Source: Prorocentrum cordatum
Lineage: Eukaryota; Sar; Dinophyceae; Prorocentrales; Prorocentraceae
Assembly: GCA_963575745.1 (NCBI GenBank)
Contig: CAUYUJ010008613.1
Span: forward strand, 436,577-500,576
Length of the DNA stretch: 64,000 nt
Reading direction: 5' to 3'
Made by a program: the position numbers and the translations under genes
In this document: positions 1 to 10,656 of the stretch, piece by piece
Layout of the letters: the number at the start of each line of letters is the position of its first letter
Position numbering within the stretch: position 1 is the first letter of the stretch
Notes under the pieces: generated by a model
Told to the model about the DNA's origin: nothing
The model's input: the letters and a program-made list of their open reading frames with translations, nothing else
Databases searched by the model: none

Positions 1-747
1 ATACTGGACCGACGTCCGACCCTTAGAAGGTCTCTGGCTCAGCCTCCCGTGGCGGTACCTCGTAGGGCGCGAGAAGGCGCCCTCAGATCTCTAGTGGGAA
101 AGGGGGTTCGCGCCTCGAGAAAGCAACTAAGGCACAAAGCCATCCAGGAGATGGTCCAGAAGAAGAGGACGGTGCTCCTAGAGCTGTTCTCTCCCCCCAG
201 GGCCACCTCAGAGACATCTCGCAGGGGCTTTCCCGTATCGAGAGCCGTGGATTAGAGAACGGGTTGGGACCTTCGCCGAGCCCGGGAAAGGAAAAGCATT
301 CGGGAAATGATTCGGTCAGATCGCCCCGAGGTCATCCTGATGACTCCACCCTGCCGAGGAGCGTCAGTAGCTAGAGTCCCTAACTGGGACAAGATGGATC
401 CAGATGAGAGAGACCGAATTGAGCAAGAAAGCATTTTCTTCTGGGGTCTGGCGGCGCAGGTGGCGATGCATCAGAACGCTCACGGAAGGAAGTTTCTCAA
501 CGAAAATCTTTTCGGGGCTTTTTCAAGGCAGCTGAGGTCCACAGAGATCTTGCTGGAACAGTCCGGGGATCTCGAGGTCCGAGCTGATCAATGTGCTTTT
601 GGTTTGAAGACTCTCGACGGGGGGCCAGCGTTGAAACCTATTCGATTTATATCCAACTCAGGAAATCCTGGACAAGTGTGCACGCAGGTGCGAGGGGAGT
701 CATGTGCATTATGTTCTTATTGGCGGCGCCAGGACGTCGGCGGCTGA
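1..747 (+). pseudogene. Pol part 1: methyltransferase-like domain of element 1
   Basis: The frame is open from base 1, interrupted by TAG at 253-255, and continues in the same frame from 256 to 747. Before the stop is a strand-loop LLELFSPPR, then FPVSRAVD, then (after the stop) RTGWDL; this corresponds to motif I and the acidic SAM-ribose strand of class I methyltransferases. Further on come RPEVILMTPPCRGAS (motif IV, with the catalytic-type P-P-C) and GRKFLNENLFGA (motif VI-like E-N). The glycine loop expected in motif I (G-x-G) is replaced by S-P-P. The same order recurs in elements 2 and 3. Whether the ancestral domain methylated DNA is inference; this copy is dead. The last codons before 747 are out of frame, because the true frame shifts near 700. 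Confidence 0.75.
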
Positions 748-1282
748 ACGGTTTCCACCAGCGCTGGTGAACGCTCTTGCGCAGGGCGTCGAGCAGGTGA
801 TCTTCAGTGAGGCCACTGAGGGATCGTTTCCAGCGGCGGGAGACGACCTACCCAACGAACCAGCCGAGGTCGAGGACTCTGAGTCCGAAGGTGAGCAAGA
901 AACCAGGAGCTGCCCAAATCCCCCGGGACTTTCGAAGACTCCAGAGCTCTCCAGGGAGCTCCAGGAAGAAGTTCACAAGCTTCACGTGAACCTCGGACAC
1001 CCTCGAAGGGATCATTTCGTCAGGACCCTGAAAGTCGGCAAAGCCAAGAAGGAAGTCATCCAATGGGTCCTGCAATGTTTTAAGTGCCCCACGTGTGACT
1101 CAGGATCTCGTCCAGGTTGGAGACGTACAGCTCACTTGCCCCGAACATACCGTTTCAATAGGCTTGTCGCGGCCGATCTCTTTTACATACAAGTGCTAAA
1201 TTCGACTCACCCAGTGCTGAACCTGATCGATCACGGATCGAATCTCCAGGTGCACCTTGCTGCGAGCCGCCACGCCAGCTGA
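704..1282 (+). pseudogene. Pol part 2: methyltransferase-like tail, GAG-pre-integrase zinc region, integrase start
   Basis: After a frameshift near 700 the methyltransferase-like tail continues (VLIGGARTSAAERFPPALV), followed by an acidic linker. The integrase N-terminal zinc region follows: LHVNLGHPRR near 980-1010, then C-F-K-C-P-T-C with cysteines at 1076-1078, 1085-1087 and 1094-1096, an HHCC-type arrangement. The integrase catalytic core starts with VAADLFY; its first catalytic Asp is at 1175-1177. The frame is lost near 1260, where the next segment takes over. The family is the copia integrase, which inserts the cDNA into host DNA. Confidence 0.88.
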
Positions 1283-2408
1283 GGTTTGGAACGCCTTCCT
1301 CAAGTTCTGGGTGAGACCTTGCGGGATGCCAGAGACGGCGATGACGGATGGGGGGCAAGAGTTCGAAGGATCTCTTTCCAGGGGTTTTGAGCATCTTGGG
1401 GGTTACCAGCACGTTTGTGACGCCGAGTCTCCTTGGCAGAATGGGAGGTGTGAGCGTCATGGGGGGTTAGCCAAGAGCGCGCTTGTTCGAGCCGCCGGTG
1501 GGGCGGAGCCTACCAACCTCGAGGAGGTAGAAGCACTCCTCTGCGAGGTTGTCTCAGCAAAGAATATGTACTCTCACAGGGGCGGCTTCTCTCCCTATCA
1601 GATGGTGTTCGGCGAGAATCCTCGTCTTCCCCGATCCCTCTTGTCCGATGAAGCTCACGACGAAGTTGGGATCGGAGACGTGATTCGAGGATCAACGGAC
1701 TCCAACTCCCCTGCCACCGCCTTCGCTCGAAAGCACGCCCTCAGGGAGGAGGCCAAGAAGGCCGTCATGGTTATGGACACCCGGGACCGCCTGATAGCGG
1801 CCAGCAAGGCCCGAAAGCACGTTGACAAGATTTTCCTTCCTGGAGCCTGGGTGTACGTTTGGAGAAAAGGAGGAACGTCTCAGGACAGGGAAAAGGGCCC
1901 CCGGACCAAGCGTTCCCGCTGGGCCGGCCCAGGAGCCGTAGTGCTTCAGCAGGGCACGACAGCGTGGGTAGCGATGAGATCGCGCCTGCTGAAGTGTGGC
2001 CAAGAACATATTAGATGGGCCACTAAGGACGAATCCGGGGGAGTTGAACTTCTGGACTCACCTTCCTTCGCTCGACTACGTCAGGAGCTTCAGTCTCCGG
2101 GAAGACGAGTCAGAGCAGTGGGCGTTGAGGCCGAAGGCCCGCCGCCCCCGGAGGCTTGGGATCTCGAGGAGCACGAGTCTCAGGACGCTCCAGTCCCAGT
2201 GGTTCCCGTGCTTCCGCCGGCCGAGCCTCCGCAGGCCCAGGGGCCTGCCGCGGCAGCTGGCAGCTGGCCCGATCGGAGACGACCAAGCGTCGACGGCGCG
2301 CCCAGTGACCATCTCCATCTCAGAGCATCGGGGCAGAATCTCCCAGGGGGATGCCCGAGGTCAGGGACCGCCCAGGGGGCGACGAGGCCTCAGAGGTTGA
2401 CGAGGTGA
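1257..2408 (+). pseudogene. Pol part 3: integrase catalytic core and C-terminal region of element 1
   Basis: This carries the rest of the DDE core: the second Asp in AMTDGGQEF (codon 1347-1349) and the Glu in NGRCERHGG (codon 1452-1454), so with Asp 1175-1177 the D-D-E triad is intact. It is followed by the copia-typical SHRGGFSPYQMVFGENPRLP segment, a basic region, and a KRSRWAGPGAVVLQQG stretch that matches the small C-terminal DNA-binding part. From about 2090 it becomes a low-complexity Pro/Arg/Glu linker toward reverse transcriptase, and the frame shifts near 2400. Confidence 0.9.
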
Positions 2409-3137
2409 ATCCAGCCGGGCGACGAGATCCCACCGAGCCACCTCCATCTCAGAGACCTCGTCTGACGCCGATCGAAGACCGAATCCAGGGTCCAGGCCGA
2501 GTCAGGGAAGCCGCCGAGGAACGGGAAAGCTCTGGTTTACGAAATGGTCTTCTGGACGATGTGCCAATGTGTATTAGGAGGAGTCGTCAGACTCCGAGCG
2601 CCAGCAGCTTAGGCCCACTTCGTGAGGACGAAGCTCGCCAGCTGCCGGAACCTTCTTCTGCCGCGCGAGAGGGGTCTCGATCTCCGAGGAGAGAGACACC
2701 AGAGCCTCTGGGGAGGCCTAATGCTGCGGGGACGGGGGGGGGAAGACCAGGAGGAGGAGGATCTCTGGGGAGAGCTCTGCTCCTGGTTCCACTTTAGTTT
2801 TGATTTCTGGTGTTCCGAGTCTCTGGAGACTTTCGCCACTTCCAACGGTAAGGGAAAGGGCGAGGATCCCCCGTCAAGGCGCGGCGCCGAAGTTTCACTG
2901 AAGAGTCTTTCCCCCGAGGAAAGGCCCCTGTTTTCCTTTTCCGACGCCAGGGAGTGGAAGGCAATTCTCGACTCCGGGGCGGTGCGGATTTTGAAGGCGG
3001 CCGAGGCAGCTGTAATTTGGAGAAGATTTCCTGACAGAGTTCTGGGGTCTAGGATGGTTAGGAGGTTCAAGCCTCAAGAGGGGGTGGGCTCAGGGGCTCT
3101 CGCGAAATCGCGATGGTGTGTCCAGGGGCACCATTAA
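2409..3137 (+). pseudogene. Pol part 4: linker and N-terminal reverse transcriptase of element 1
   Basis: The linker is read in one frame to about 2620 and then in another to 3137. The second part contains PEERPLFSFSDAREWKAILD, GAVRILKAAEA and AKSRWCVQGH, matching the fingers region at the start of copia reverse transcriptase (K-S-R-W-C-V-x-G-H is followed by D-P-D in relatives). The frame ends at TAA 3135-3137, exactly where relatives continue, so this stop is a lesion and not a natural end. Confidence 0.82.
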
Positions 3138-4031
3138 CCGGACAATGAAGAGTTACACGTCTATGCCCCGACCCCCCAAGCAGAGAGTATTATGGTCACC
3201 CTCCAAGCGATCAGTTCGCTCGGTTGGGAGCTCGAGATCGCTGACTGCAAGAATGCGTTCTGTCAGTCCGACCGACTTCATCGTCCCAAGGGGTCGATCT
3301 TTTGCGAGCCGTGCCAAGGGCTGAATTTGAGACCAGGTGAGCTCATCGAGCTCATTGCGCCAGTGTGCGGCCTGAATGACGCACCTCTCCTCTGGCACCG
3401 TACCCTCGCCCCATGGCTCTCAGAAGACGGTTTCAGCAAGTCCCTTTTAGAACCCTGCCTGTGGGTTAAGAGGTCGTCTCAAGGGGAGATCCGTTCCTTG
3501 GTACTCATTGAGGTGGACGATCTCATAGCGGCGAGTGCTCCTGCGGAGCGCCAGGGTATGAAGGATAGACTCCGAGGTAGGTTCAAGTTCGGCAAACGGG
3601 AGACCGGGGAGGCCGATTTCGCCGGGAGACACGTGAAACAAGTGGGCCAGAAAATCTTCATATATCAAGAGAAATACATATTAGAACAACTTGCCCCCAT
3701 ACGGTTAGCTAAGGAGAGGCGCTCGGACCCCGAGGCGCCGTTGACCCCGGAGGAGGTCAAGCTGTACAGAACGATGGTGGCCCAGATTCAGTGGCTAGGT
3801 CGGGAATCCCGGCCGGACGTGTCGGCACGAGCCTCCATTCAGAGCGCCGCTTTCCCGTCACCCACGGTCAGTGACGCAATGTTGTGCATCAAGATAGTCA
3901 AGCATCTCAAGGGAGCCGCCAGTCAGAAGATAGTTCTGTGGCCACTGGGCCCGAGCTCGATGAGCTTCGCGACGGTTTCCGACGCGGGGGGCCCGGGGTC
4001 CGCTCGAAGAAACGGGGCCCAGGGAGGGTAG
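3138..4031 (+). pseudogene. Pol part 5: reverse transcriptase of element 1
   Basis: It is in the same frame as the segment before it. The RT palm motifs are intact: IADCKNAFCQSD with catalytic Asp at 3243-3245, and LIEVDDLIA with the Val-Asp-Asp box at 3513-3521. NDAPLLWHRTL and the thumb/connection region follow. The RNase H domain begins with FATVSDAGG, its first Asp at 3981-3983. TAG at 4029-4031 interrupts RNase H. The family copies element RNA into cDNA inside a virus-like particle. Confidence 0.92.
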
Positions 4032-4718
4032 TTGGTTCTAGCGGCCGATCCGGCCATAAGGCAGAACAGAAGGTCTCGTGTTTCCCTTTTGAGCTGGAGA
4101 TCGATTGGATTAAAAAGGGTGGTTGCGTCTACCGGAGCTGCAGAGACACTGTCGCTCTCTGCCGCCCTCGCCGAGGCCCAGTGGCTGTCCATCCTGTGGA
4201 GGGACCTTGTGTTCGGCGACGTCAGTCGCCCAGACTGGCATCTGTCGCAGTTTCCTTTCTCCGTTGTTTTGAGCCGTGATTGCACTCTCTCGGAAGGAGT
4301 GGAGACTCTCTCCGTGGTTGACGCGAAATCCATTTTCGACACTCTTTCGAAGAATTCGGCCGGGTCGAGAGCCGACCGAAGGAACAGTATCGAGCTCGCA
4401 GTCGTGCGAGACAGTATGAGCGCTGTAGGTTTTCAAGTCAGATGGGTTCCACACGGTCGAATGGCTGCTGACGCGCTTACGAAGGCGGATGCAGCATGTG
4501 GCAACGTGGCTCTGACCGATCTGTTGTCCAAGGGAACCGTGATTCTTGTGGGCGAGGAAGGTCACATGTCGGAGCGCTCCTTAAACAATTCTCTCAAGTC
4601 TCGTTCCCGTAGAGCCTCGAAGGAGGCCCTTCTAAGAGCTAGTTCAGATCTTTCAGAGCCGGGAGACGGGCAGTCCGGGGGGCGGGAAGTAATTTCTTGG
4701 CTATGCCAGACCCATTGA
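4032..4718 (+). pseudogene. Pol part 6: RNase H and C-terminus of element 1
   Basis: It continues in the same frame after the TAG at 4029-4031. Copia RNase H features are AETLSLSAALAEAQWL (Glu), TLSVVDAKSIFDTL (Asp) and FQVRWVPHGRMAADALTK, the usual C-terminal signature. A basic tail follows and ends at a TGA at 4716-4718. A 3' LTR should lie downstream, but I could not recognise one without its partner. Confidence 0.88.
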
Positions 4719-5260
4719 AAGTAGTCCCGCTGTGCTCTCTTACCTCTTCTCTTCCCCCCTCTTTGTGTCTGTCATAGCCTTTTAGGCTTTCAGCCCGTCG
4801 ATGACGGGCACAGGTGATGTTGGCATCTCCAGGGCGCTCGCACAGAAAGACTCATGCTTTCCCTCTCTCGACCAGTCTCAGACAGTACCCTCGATCCTCG
4901 AACCATCCACTCCCCAGACCTAGATCCTGGGCGCTCGACTCCCTCCCTCAAACTCTCGATCCTTGAGCCCTCCCTCCGACTCCTTCTCGGGATTGATCTA
5001 TCGATCCAAATCATTATCGGCTTCGGCCGGCCTGGTCCAATCCGATTTCGATGTTCCGACGATCCGATGCGGCCCGATGTTTGCACGGTGTTGCCGATGC
5101 GGAGAATCATGGGGCGGCTTATCCGATCCGACCCCCATTTCGTGCCGGCGCGGCCCGACCCGACGCTTCGATATTGTCTGATCCTGCCATTGCCTCCCTC
5201 GATCCTCGGGCCATGGATCCTAGAGCCCTCGGAGCATCCACCTTGGACCACCGAAGTGGA
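4719..5260. other. Intergenic; contains a CGATCCGAT-rich island
   Basis: No gene is recognised. About 4980-5190 is dense in short variants of ATCCGAT and CGATGC, similar in composition to islands near 18.8 kb and 21.2 kb. Part of this stretch could be the lost 3' LTR of element 1. Confidence 0.5.
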
Positions 5261-5376
5261 GGAGGAGGAGGAGGAGTATAACAGGGATACACACGTGTAT
5301 TCGTATATATATACATATACATACATGTGCATATATATATATATATATATACATACATGCACATATATATAGAATG
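5261..5376. repeat. Short GGA run then TATACA/TA microsatellite
   Basis: (GGA)n at about 5261-5277 is followed by TA and TACATA repeats to about 5376. Non-coding simple repeat. Confidence 0.9.
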
Positions 5377-5639
5377 AAGACAGATACATGTATATGCACA
5401 CGGGGAGAGATGGAACAGCACAGCACAAAAACAAAAAAAAACAACACATTAATATGAGGAGAGGAGGGAGGAGGGGGAGGAATTGGAGGAGGAGTTGGAG
5501 GTCGAACCCTCGATCCTCGAACCGCCCCTCCCTCCCTCCAACCCCCCTCCCCCAGAGGCCTCCAGGGCGCCGCAGCTCCCATCGCCGCCCCCCCCGCCGC
5601 CGCTGGGCTCCGGTAGAGGAGGTCCGCGCCTCTGCGCCT

Positions 5640-5805
5640 CCTCTCGCTCTCTCTGTCTCTCTCTCTCTCTCCCTCTCTCTCTCTCTCTATGTGTGTGTGT
5701 GTTTCTCACGCTCTCTCTCTCCCTCTCCATCGCTCCCTCCCTCTCCATCGCTCCCTCCCTCTGTCTCTCTCTCTCTTCTTCCTCCTCCCCTCCTTTCAGG
5801 ATCGA
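5640..5805. repeat. CT-rich microsatellite
   Basis: Interrupted (CT)n with a TG run near 5693-5702 and two copies of CCATCGCTCCCTCCCTCT near 5727-5762. Open frames through here are low-complexity Leu/Ser/Arg/Glu and are not genes. Confidence 0.92.
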
Positions 5806-6372
5806 AGAAACAGGAGGAGCATCAGTTCCTTCGTCAACTTCGTCCTTTGAGGTCCTGTCTCGGGCCTCGGGACTGTTCAGGGTGCAGAACGGGGCAGGAT
5901 GGACCTTGGGAGGGGTCCGAGGTCCGGGGGAGAACTCGGGGGGGAGGGTGCCATACCCCTCCCATCCCGAGGCCCCTCCTCGCGAGTCCTTGCGGGCATT
6001 CCTCTCTCCACGGCGGGGAGCGCCCTGTCTGCAAGGCGGGCGCCCCATGGGCCTGACGCTCGGGCGAGGGTCCGATCTGGCCGTCGCCCGCCGTCCCTGC
6101 GGCTACGAGAACTGCCCAGATGCACGGTGCATGATCGCAGGTGTGTGAAGCAGCGTCGAGCGCTTGCCCATTCCGAAACAAGGGCTCCATACGTGGAGCG
6201 GTTGCACAGCGACGAGTAGTGGTTGGGCCTCGACGGCGGTGGGCCTTCCATCCGCGCGACTCGTGCGTGGGGTGTAAAGGAGGTGTCGCAAGCGAGAGAT
6301 CCACTCTGAAGAGGTATCACCACCACCACCCCTTCATCTGTTTCGAGGTTTTCGTGCGAACTTGCTCTGCGT
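5806..6372. other. Unassigned GC-rich sequence
   Basis: Several frames are open on both strands because of base composition. I recognise no domain, splice pattern or repeat here. Confidence 0.4.
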
Positions 6373-6612
6373 TAAGGCGATCGGAGGAGGTGAGGAGGGG
6401 AAGGAGGAAGGAGGGGAGGAGGGAGAGGGGAGCGGGAGGGGGGGAGGAGAGGAGGGAGCAGGAGGAGGAGATCGAGGAGGAGGAGGAGGAGGAGAAGGAG
6501 AAGGAGGAGGAGGAGGATACGAAAGGAGGGATGAGGAGCAAATGGAGGAAAATGAGGAGGAGGACGGAGGGAGGGGGACGAGGACCAGAGAGGAGGGAGG
6601 ATGCGGATGAGG
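6373..6612 (+). repeat. (GGA)n polypurine tract
   Basis: About 240 bases of almost pure purine on the plus strand, interrupted GGA/GGAGAA units. Same type as tracts near 19.8, 29.0, 31.5, 38.2 and 52.9 kb. Confidence 0.93.
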
Positions 6613-7430
6613 ATCAGGTTGAGGGAGGGGACCGATCTCGCACCAGCCAGACTCGCACCGCCCGGAGCACCGTTGGGATTCACGCTTGGCCTAGCCAGAT
6701 TCGCACATTGGGCGCCAGTTCCAGCGGTGCGCTCAGGTGCGGGTTCAGTCGGGTGCGGGTTAAGTTTGGTTTTGTGTGAGCACGGTCGGGTGCGAGCTCG
6801 ACCTTTGTCGAAGAGCGCCAGAGAATGCCAAGATCGGGGGCCGATTTCTGGAAGTGGTCGCGATGAGCGGAGGGCCGAGGTGACTGTGATGGATGTTCGA
6901 TCGTTCCGATATCATTACAGGGGGCGCGGCTGTTTTCGTAACGCGTGTCTTGGATTATTCGACGATGGTTTGAAGATCAAACTGGACCCATAGGCAGCTG
7001 ACACCGCTGTGTGGTATGGCAAGTTTCGTGAAGATGGTAGCCATCTACGTAACCCAATGGCCATCATCCTACCAGGGCAAGTGTGACTTCTGGCCTAGCT
7101 GTTGAGATCATGGGGAGTGGTCAGGTGTCCTTGTCGTACGAGTTTGTTCCTGGCTGAGGTGGGGGAAGTGGTTGTAGGGTAAGAGCAAACCTAAGCAGTC
7201 CAATAATCGGTAAGAGCAAACCTAAGACCAGACCTTCTTGCAAATGGGTGACGTAAGGATTGCTGTTGACGATTCAGGCGCGCCGACCGAGCGTACTGGG
7301 ACATGGCCCTGGAAACAACGCTGCTCCACAGCGATCTCCAATGTATCATGATTACTTGCTGGTGGATCCGGTGTTGCAGCATGCCTCGGCTTGACGGTGT
7401 GTCCATGATACTTCGCCCCGAAGCTTCACT
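6613..7430. other. Unassigned sequence
   Basis: 6640-6820 is enriched in short GGTGCGGGTT and GATTCGCAC variants. 7184-7225 contains a directly repeated GTAAGAGCAAACCTAAG (two copies about 28 bases apart). No gene recognised. Confidence 0.4.
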
Positions 7431-8380
7431 TTCACATTGGTCGGGCGCCTCTTAAGGACCGATTGGGGTCGCGAGGGCCACCCTCGGAGGGAGGAGAAAC
7501 GATACCAACAACACCAGGGGGCCCACCTCCAGCGAGGAGGTCCACAATGCCTCCCCGAGCGGGAGACTGGGCATGTCTCGAGCGAGAGGGGGGACCACAC
7601 CACCAGGGAGACCCCCCTTGCCTCCGCGCATCTCCTCGCCCTGTTGGTGTTGGTGTCGCCTTCCCTTGCTCCTGCACCCTGCCTGGAGCCAGCTGCACCC
7701 AGCGCGTCGGACCACGAAGGCTCGCTGCCGTCGTCGGGCGGGGAGGACAAGGGCAGCCCGGCCGCCGGGCGCGGTCGCTCGGCCGCGCCCTGGGCGGACG
7801 CCTCCGCGCGCGGGGCCCCGCCTCTTCGGCGAGACGCGAGGGGGGCCCCCTCTGCGGGGGTGACTCCCGTGCGCGGCGTTCTCGTTTGGCATCGCTCGGA
7901 CGTGTGCATTTTTCCTTCGGCGAGGACAATCGAGGAACATCCTTGATCATTTGGCGAAGAAGCCACGCACGAAACCGACAAAAGCACAGGGAATGGACGT
8001 CCGAGCGACGGGGAGCTGCGGGAGTGACTCCAGTGCGCGGCGTTCTCGGGGGGGCGCGCAGGGGGGCGAGCACGGCAGATCGCTGCCGCCGCCTTGCACG
8101 CGGCGGTCGGCGGGCCGATATTCTCCCCTCTCTTCCCAAAGCCCGATCCGGGGCCGGTTCCGATCCGAGCCGACCTGTCGACTCGATGGTGATTCGATCG
8201 GATCTCCTCCACAGTGGGCTGGCAGGCTGTAAAGTAGGCAGCGCCTGCGCACAGACACAGCTCCACGTGCAAGATCAGCACGCGGTTGCAACGCGCCATG
8301 CGCCACAGGATGAACTGTTGCATGTTTTGCGACCCCATGGCGAAAGACACCCCTTTTCCCAGAACCAACGCTGTCGAAGT
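7431..8380. other. GC-rich block with a 31-bp direct repeat; no supported gene
   Basis: Long open frames occur on both strands but are arginine/proline/alanine-rich and show no conserved motif, so neither strand can be preferred. A direct repeat of about 31 bases (GTGCGCGGCGTTCTCG at its 3' end) occurs at about 7854-7884 and 8018-8048. Confidence 0.4.
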
Positions 8381-8992
8381 TGAAGTCGGATGGGGCTAGG
8401 ACGAGGACAAATCTGTCCCATAGCGTTCCGGAACGCTCTCAAAGCGTTCTGGTACGCTCTGAGAAGACCGCGGCGCCTGACACATTCCCTAGAGCTGCTG
8501 GATCTCAGAGATCTTCGATTCCCCCCCCCCCCCCCTCGATTTTGTCCTCGTCCTGGCTTCGTCTTATTGATGCCGACTGATCACTCCTCCCCGCCTCGGC
8601 CTGGCAAGGCCGCGCCATGCCGCTCTCCTTGAAGGCCAGGGGACTGCTCCGGACCAGATTTTCCACGCAGAGTCGACACGGCCACTCTCGTGGTGTCGGG
8701 GGTGGACAGACCTCCTACCCTGACACATCGATTAAGGAATTGGCCGTTTTCGGTTCGCGAGAGGGCGTCACGGCCGTCATTTTTGCGGGTCCAGGTCCGT
8801 CGGGTTCGGTCCCAGGCCGCTTTCACTAAGGGGATGTTCATTAAAGGGAGGTTTGTCCACCGCCGATGGTGATCAGGCGACAACGCACCAGAGGATATAT
8901 GAGCCACGCATGGCCGCGAGAAGTGCTGGTCTTGAGGCGGGAACATGTAGGCCTCCCAGAGGGGGTCGGAGCAGATGGGGTGGGAGGATCGC
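8381..8992. other. Unassigned sequence with a poly-C run
   Basis: A run of C lies at about 8521-8534. GCGTTCCGGAACGCTCTCAA near 8423 and AGCGTTCTGGTACGCTCTGA near 8443 are two partly palindromic copies of one motif. No gene recognised. Confidence 0.4.
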
Positions 8993-9160
8993 GCCACATC
9001 GTCGATGCATCGCCGATGCGGCTCGATGTGGAGCCCGACTTGCTTCACGTCGACGTCGCCGATGCATCGCCGACATCGACGATGCATCGCCAGTGCATCG
9101 CCCCGACATCGCCGATGTATCGGCGGTGCGGCACGATCCTTCGACCCCATCTGCTCCGAC
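8993..9160. repeat. Degenerate GATGCATCGCC minisatellite
   Basis: Irregular tandem copies of GATGCATCGCCGA and variants over about 165 bases. It sits between two copies of a sequence like GGTCGGAGCAGATGGGG (plus strand near 8966, inverted near 9142), giving a long loose inverted repeat. Confidence 0.75.
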
Positions 9161-9351
9161 CCCATCCAGGAGGCCTCTGGAACGATGATCCTGCCCCCGC
9201 CTCGGCCCGATGAGGCCGCGCCCTGCCGCTCTCCTCGAAGGCCAGGGGCGCGCCGCCGAGCGCGTCGCTGCGCGTGGCCGAGCCCGTCTTCTCCGAGAGG
9301 CGTGGCGCGAAGCGCCCCGCGGAGAAGCCGCCGCTGCCGCCGGGCCCGCCG

Positions 9352-9424
9352 CCAGGCGCGGGACGCGGCCGACGACGACGCCGACGCCACCGACGCCGCC
9401 GCCGACGACGGCGACGACGAGTTA
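9352..9424. repeat. GAC/GCC trinucleotide repeat
   Basis: Interrupted GACGAC/GCCGAC units. It reads as poly-Asp/Ala/Arg in all frames; not evidence for a gene. Confidence 0.85.
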
Positions 9425-10254
9425 CTGCCCTATCGAGGTCACCTTTCTGGGCCCTGGCTGCGTTGGGCCCTCTTGGGGGAGAGCCTCTTGGCGCCCCTGG
9501 GAACCTCTGGAGACAGGCCGCCCAGACCAGGGGCCTTCGGCCCCGCATTAGAGGAAACATTGTTGGAGAACATCTTGTACGATAGAGCATTTTGGGTGGC
9601 ACAGTGGACCAGCCTACGAACACGAATATACACGATTCCAACTAGAATTTGCTAAGAGCCACATCAGAACAACATACGTCCATCTTAGATTCACGTTTGG
9701 CGTCGCAATACGCCAGAGAATAAATATGAAGAATAACAGGAATACTATGTACAATTCTGCGAGGGATGCGTGAGAAACAGTTGACGCAAGCAAGCAGACG
9801 ACGCACGTGCATTGGAAATGGCTTGAAACATGTTCATTGGAAAGCGCATGTAATCAACCACGCAATCGCGACATTGAAGACACGGAGAGCAGATACAAAC
9901 ACGAGACACAACGAATGTACATTAAAAGTCTGCGTAGCAGTTCTTTGACCTTGAATCAAAGTGATTCGCATGCCGCATACCTGTCCGCATACCTGTCCTG
10001 CGCGCAGTTCCGTACCGACTGTACGGCGCAGCCTTGCCCAGCACCGAAGTTCAGGAAAAGTCTCGTCTCTCGATCCATGTTCCAACAAAAGCGGCAATTC
10101 AAACGGCGTATTTGGAGATGGGGAGGCGGTAAGGACATCCTTGAGCCATGGATTGTTATCCTACGGAATGGCCAGTCGATGGAGCACAGAGTTTGAATGC
10201 ACGTATGTCCCCTGACGGATTACACATTGGCCAGATTTGTAAAGCAAACGTTGT
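9425..10254. other. Unassigned, more AT-rich stretch
   Basis: About 9590-10250 has lower GC than its surroundings and only short open frames. No repeat or gene recognised. Confidence 0.4.
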
Positions 10255-10656
10255 ATGCAGCGCATAATTAGTATTATCCGGCGGAGTATCGTCAGTGCCT
10301 CCAACCTAGAACAGTCCGGTCTCGATCCTTTGGGAAGCAGGCTTGCGGGTGGTTGGGCGCACGCAGGCCGTGGGAAGATCTTCGTGCCCAGTCGGCAAAA
10401 CGAGGGCGAAGAGGAGGATGCCATCGAGGAGGACAGCGTCTTCGTGCCCAGTGACGCCCACTATCGTGGGGGCGATGAGGAAGCCGAAGATGAGACCGTC
10501 GAAGAGGCGGGCAACGTCTTCGTGCCAAGTCGTTTTCAGGAAGGCGACTTCGCCCAGGACCGCCAGTCGGAGAGGGTGGGGCTGAGAGGGAGCGACGAAG
10601 GAACGGGGAGGGGAGCAGCGCCAGTTGAGAGGGAAGGGGATAACATAGTCAGCTGA
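10255..10656 (+). CDS. Hypothetical acidic protein or exon with FVPS repeats
   Basis: The open frame is 133 codons. The tetrapeptide F-V-P-S occurs three times (about 10381, 10441 and 10519), each followed by a strongly acidic spacer of roughly 16-22 residues (for example EEEDAIEEDSV). The DNA repeats CTTCGTGCCCAGT at each point, so it is a short tandem repeat under some amino-acid constraint. A fourth FVPS with an acidic follow-up (PVEDDVADSV) lies at about 11830-11880 in another open frame, which would fit a second exon. I recognise no family. The Met at 10255 is only the first in frame; a spliced structure is likely if the gene is real. Confidence 0.35.
   Translation: MQRIISIIRRSIVSASNLEQSGLDPLGSRLAGGWAHAGRGKIFVPSRQNEGEEEDAIEEDSVFVPSDAHYRGGDEEAEDETVEEAGNVFVPSRFQEGDFAQDRQSERVGLRGSDEGTGRGAAPVEREGDNIVS

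Larger units (their letters stand above)
1..4718 (+). mobile_element. Ty1/copia-like retrotransposon, element 1 (5' end outside window)
   Basis: The order of domains is methyltransferase-like, GAG-pre-integrase zinc region, integrase, reverse transcriptase, RNase H. Integrase before reverse transcriptase defines the copia arrangement. Gag and protease would lie left of base 1, and no LTR pair can be recognised. The polyprotein is broken by TAG at 253-255, a frameshift near 700, a frameshift near 1260, shifts near 2400 and 2620, TAA at 3135-3137 and TAG at 4029-4031, so this copy cannot make a full Pol. Most fragments return to a common set of frames, so the element is old but not heavily rearranged. 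Confidence 0.93.

Noticed and set aside
4719-5260. 3' LTR of element 1
   Set aside because: Position is right, but without the 5' LTR in the window no boundaries or TG...CA ends can be tested.
7352-8368. Long open frames on both strands (up to 338 codons)
   Set aside because: Neither strand has a conserved domain; both are explained by high GC with few stop codons.
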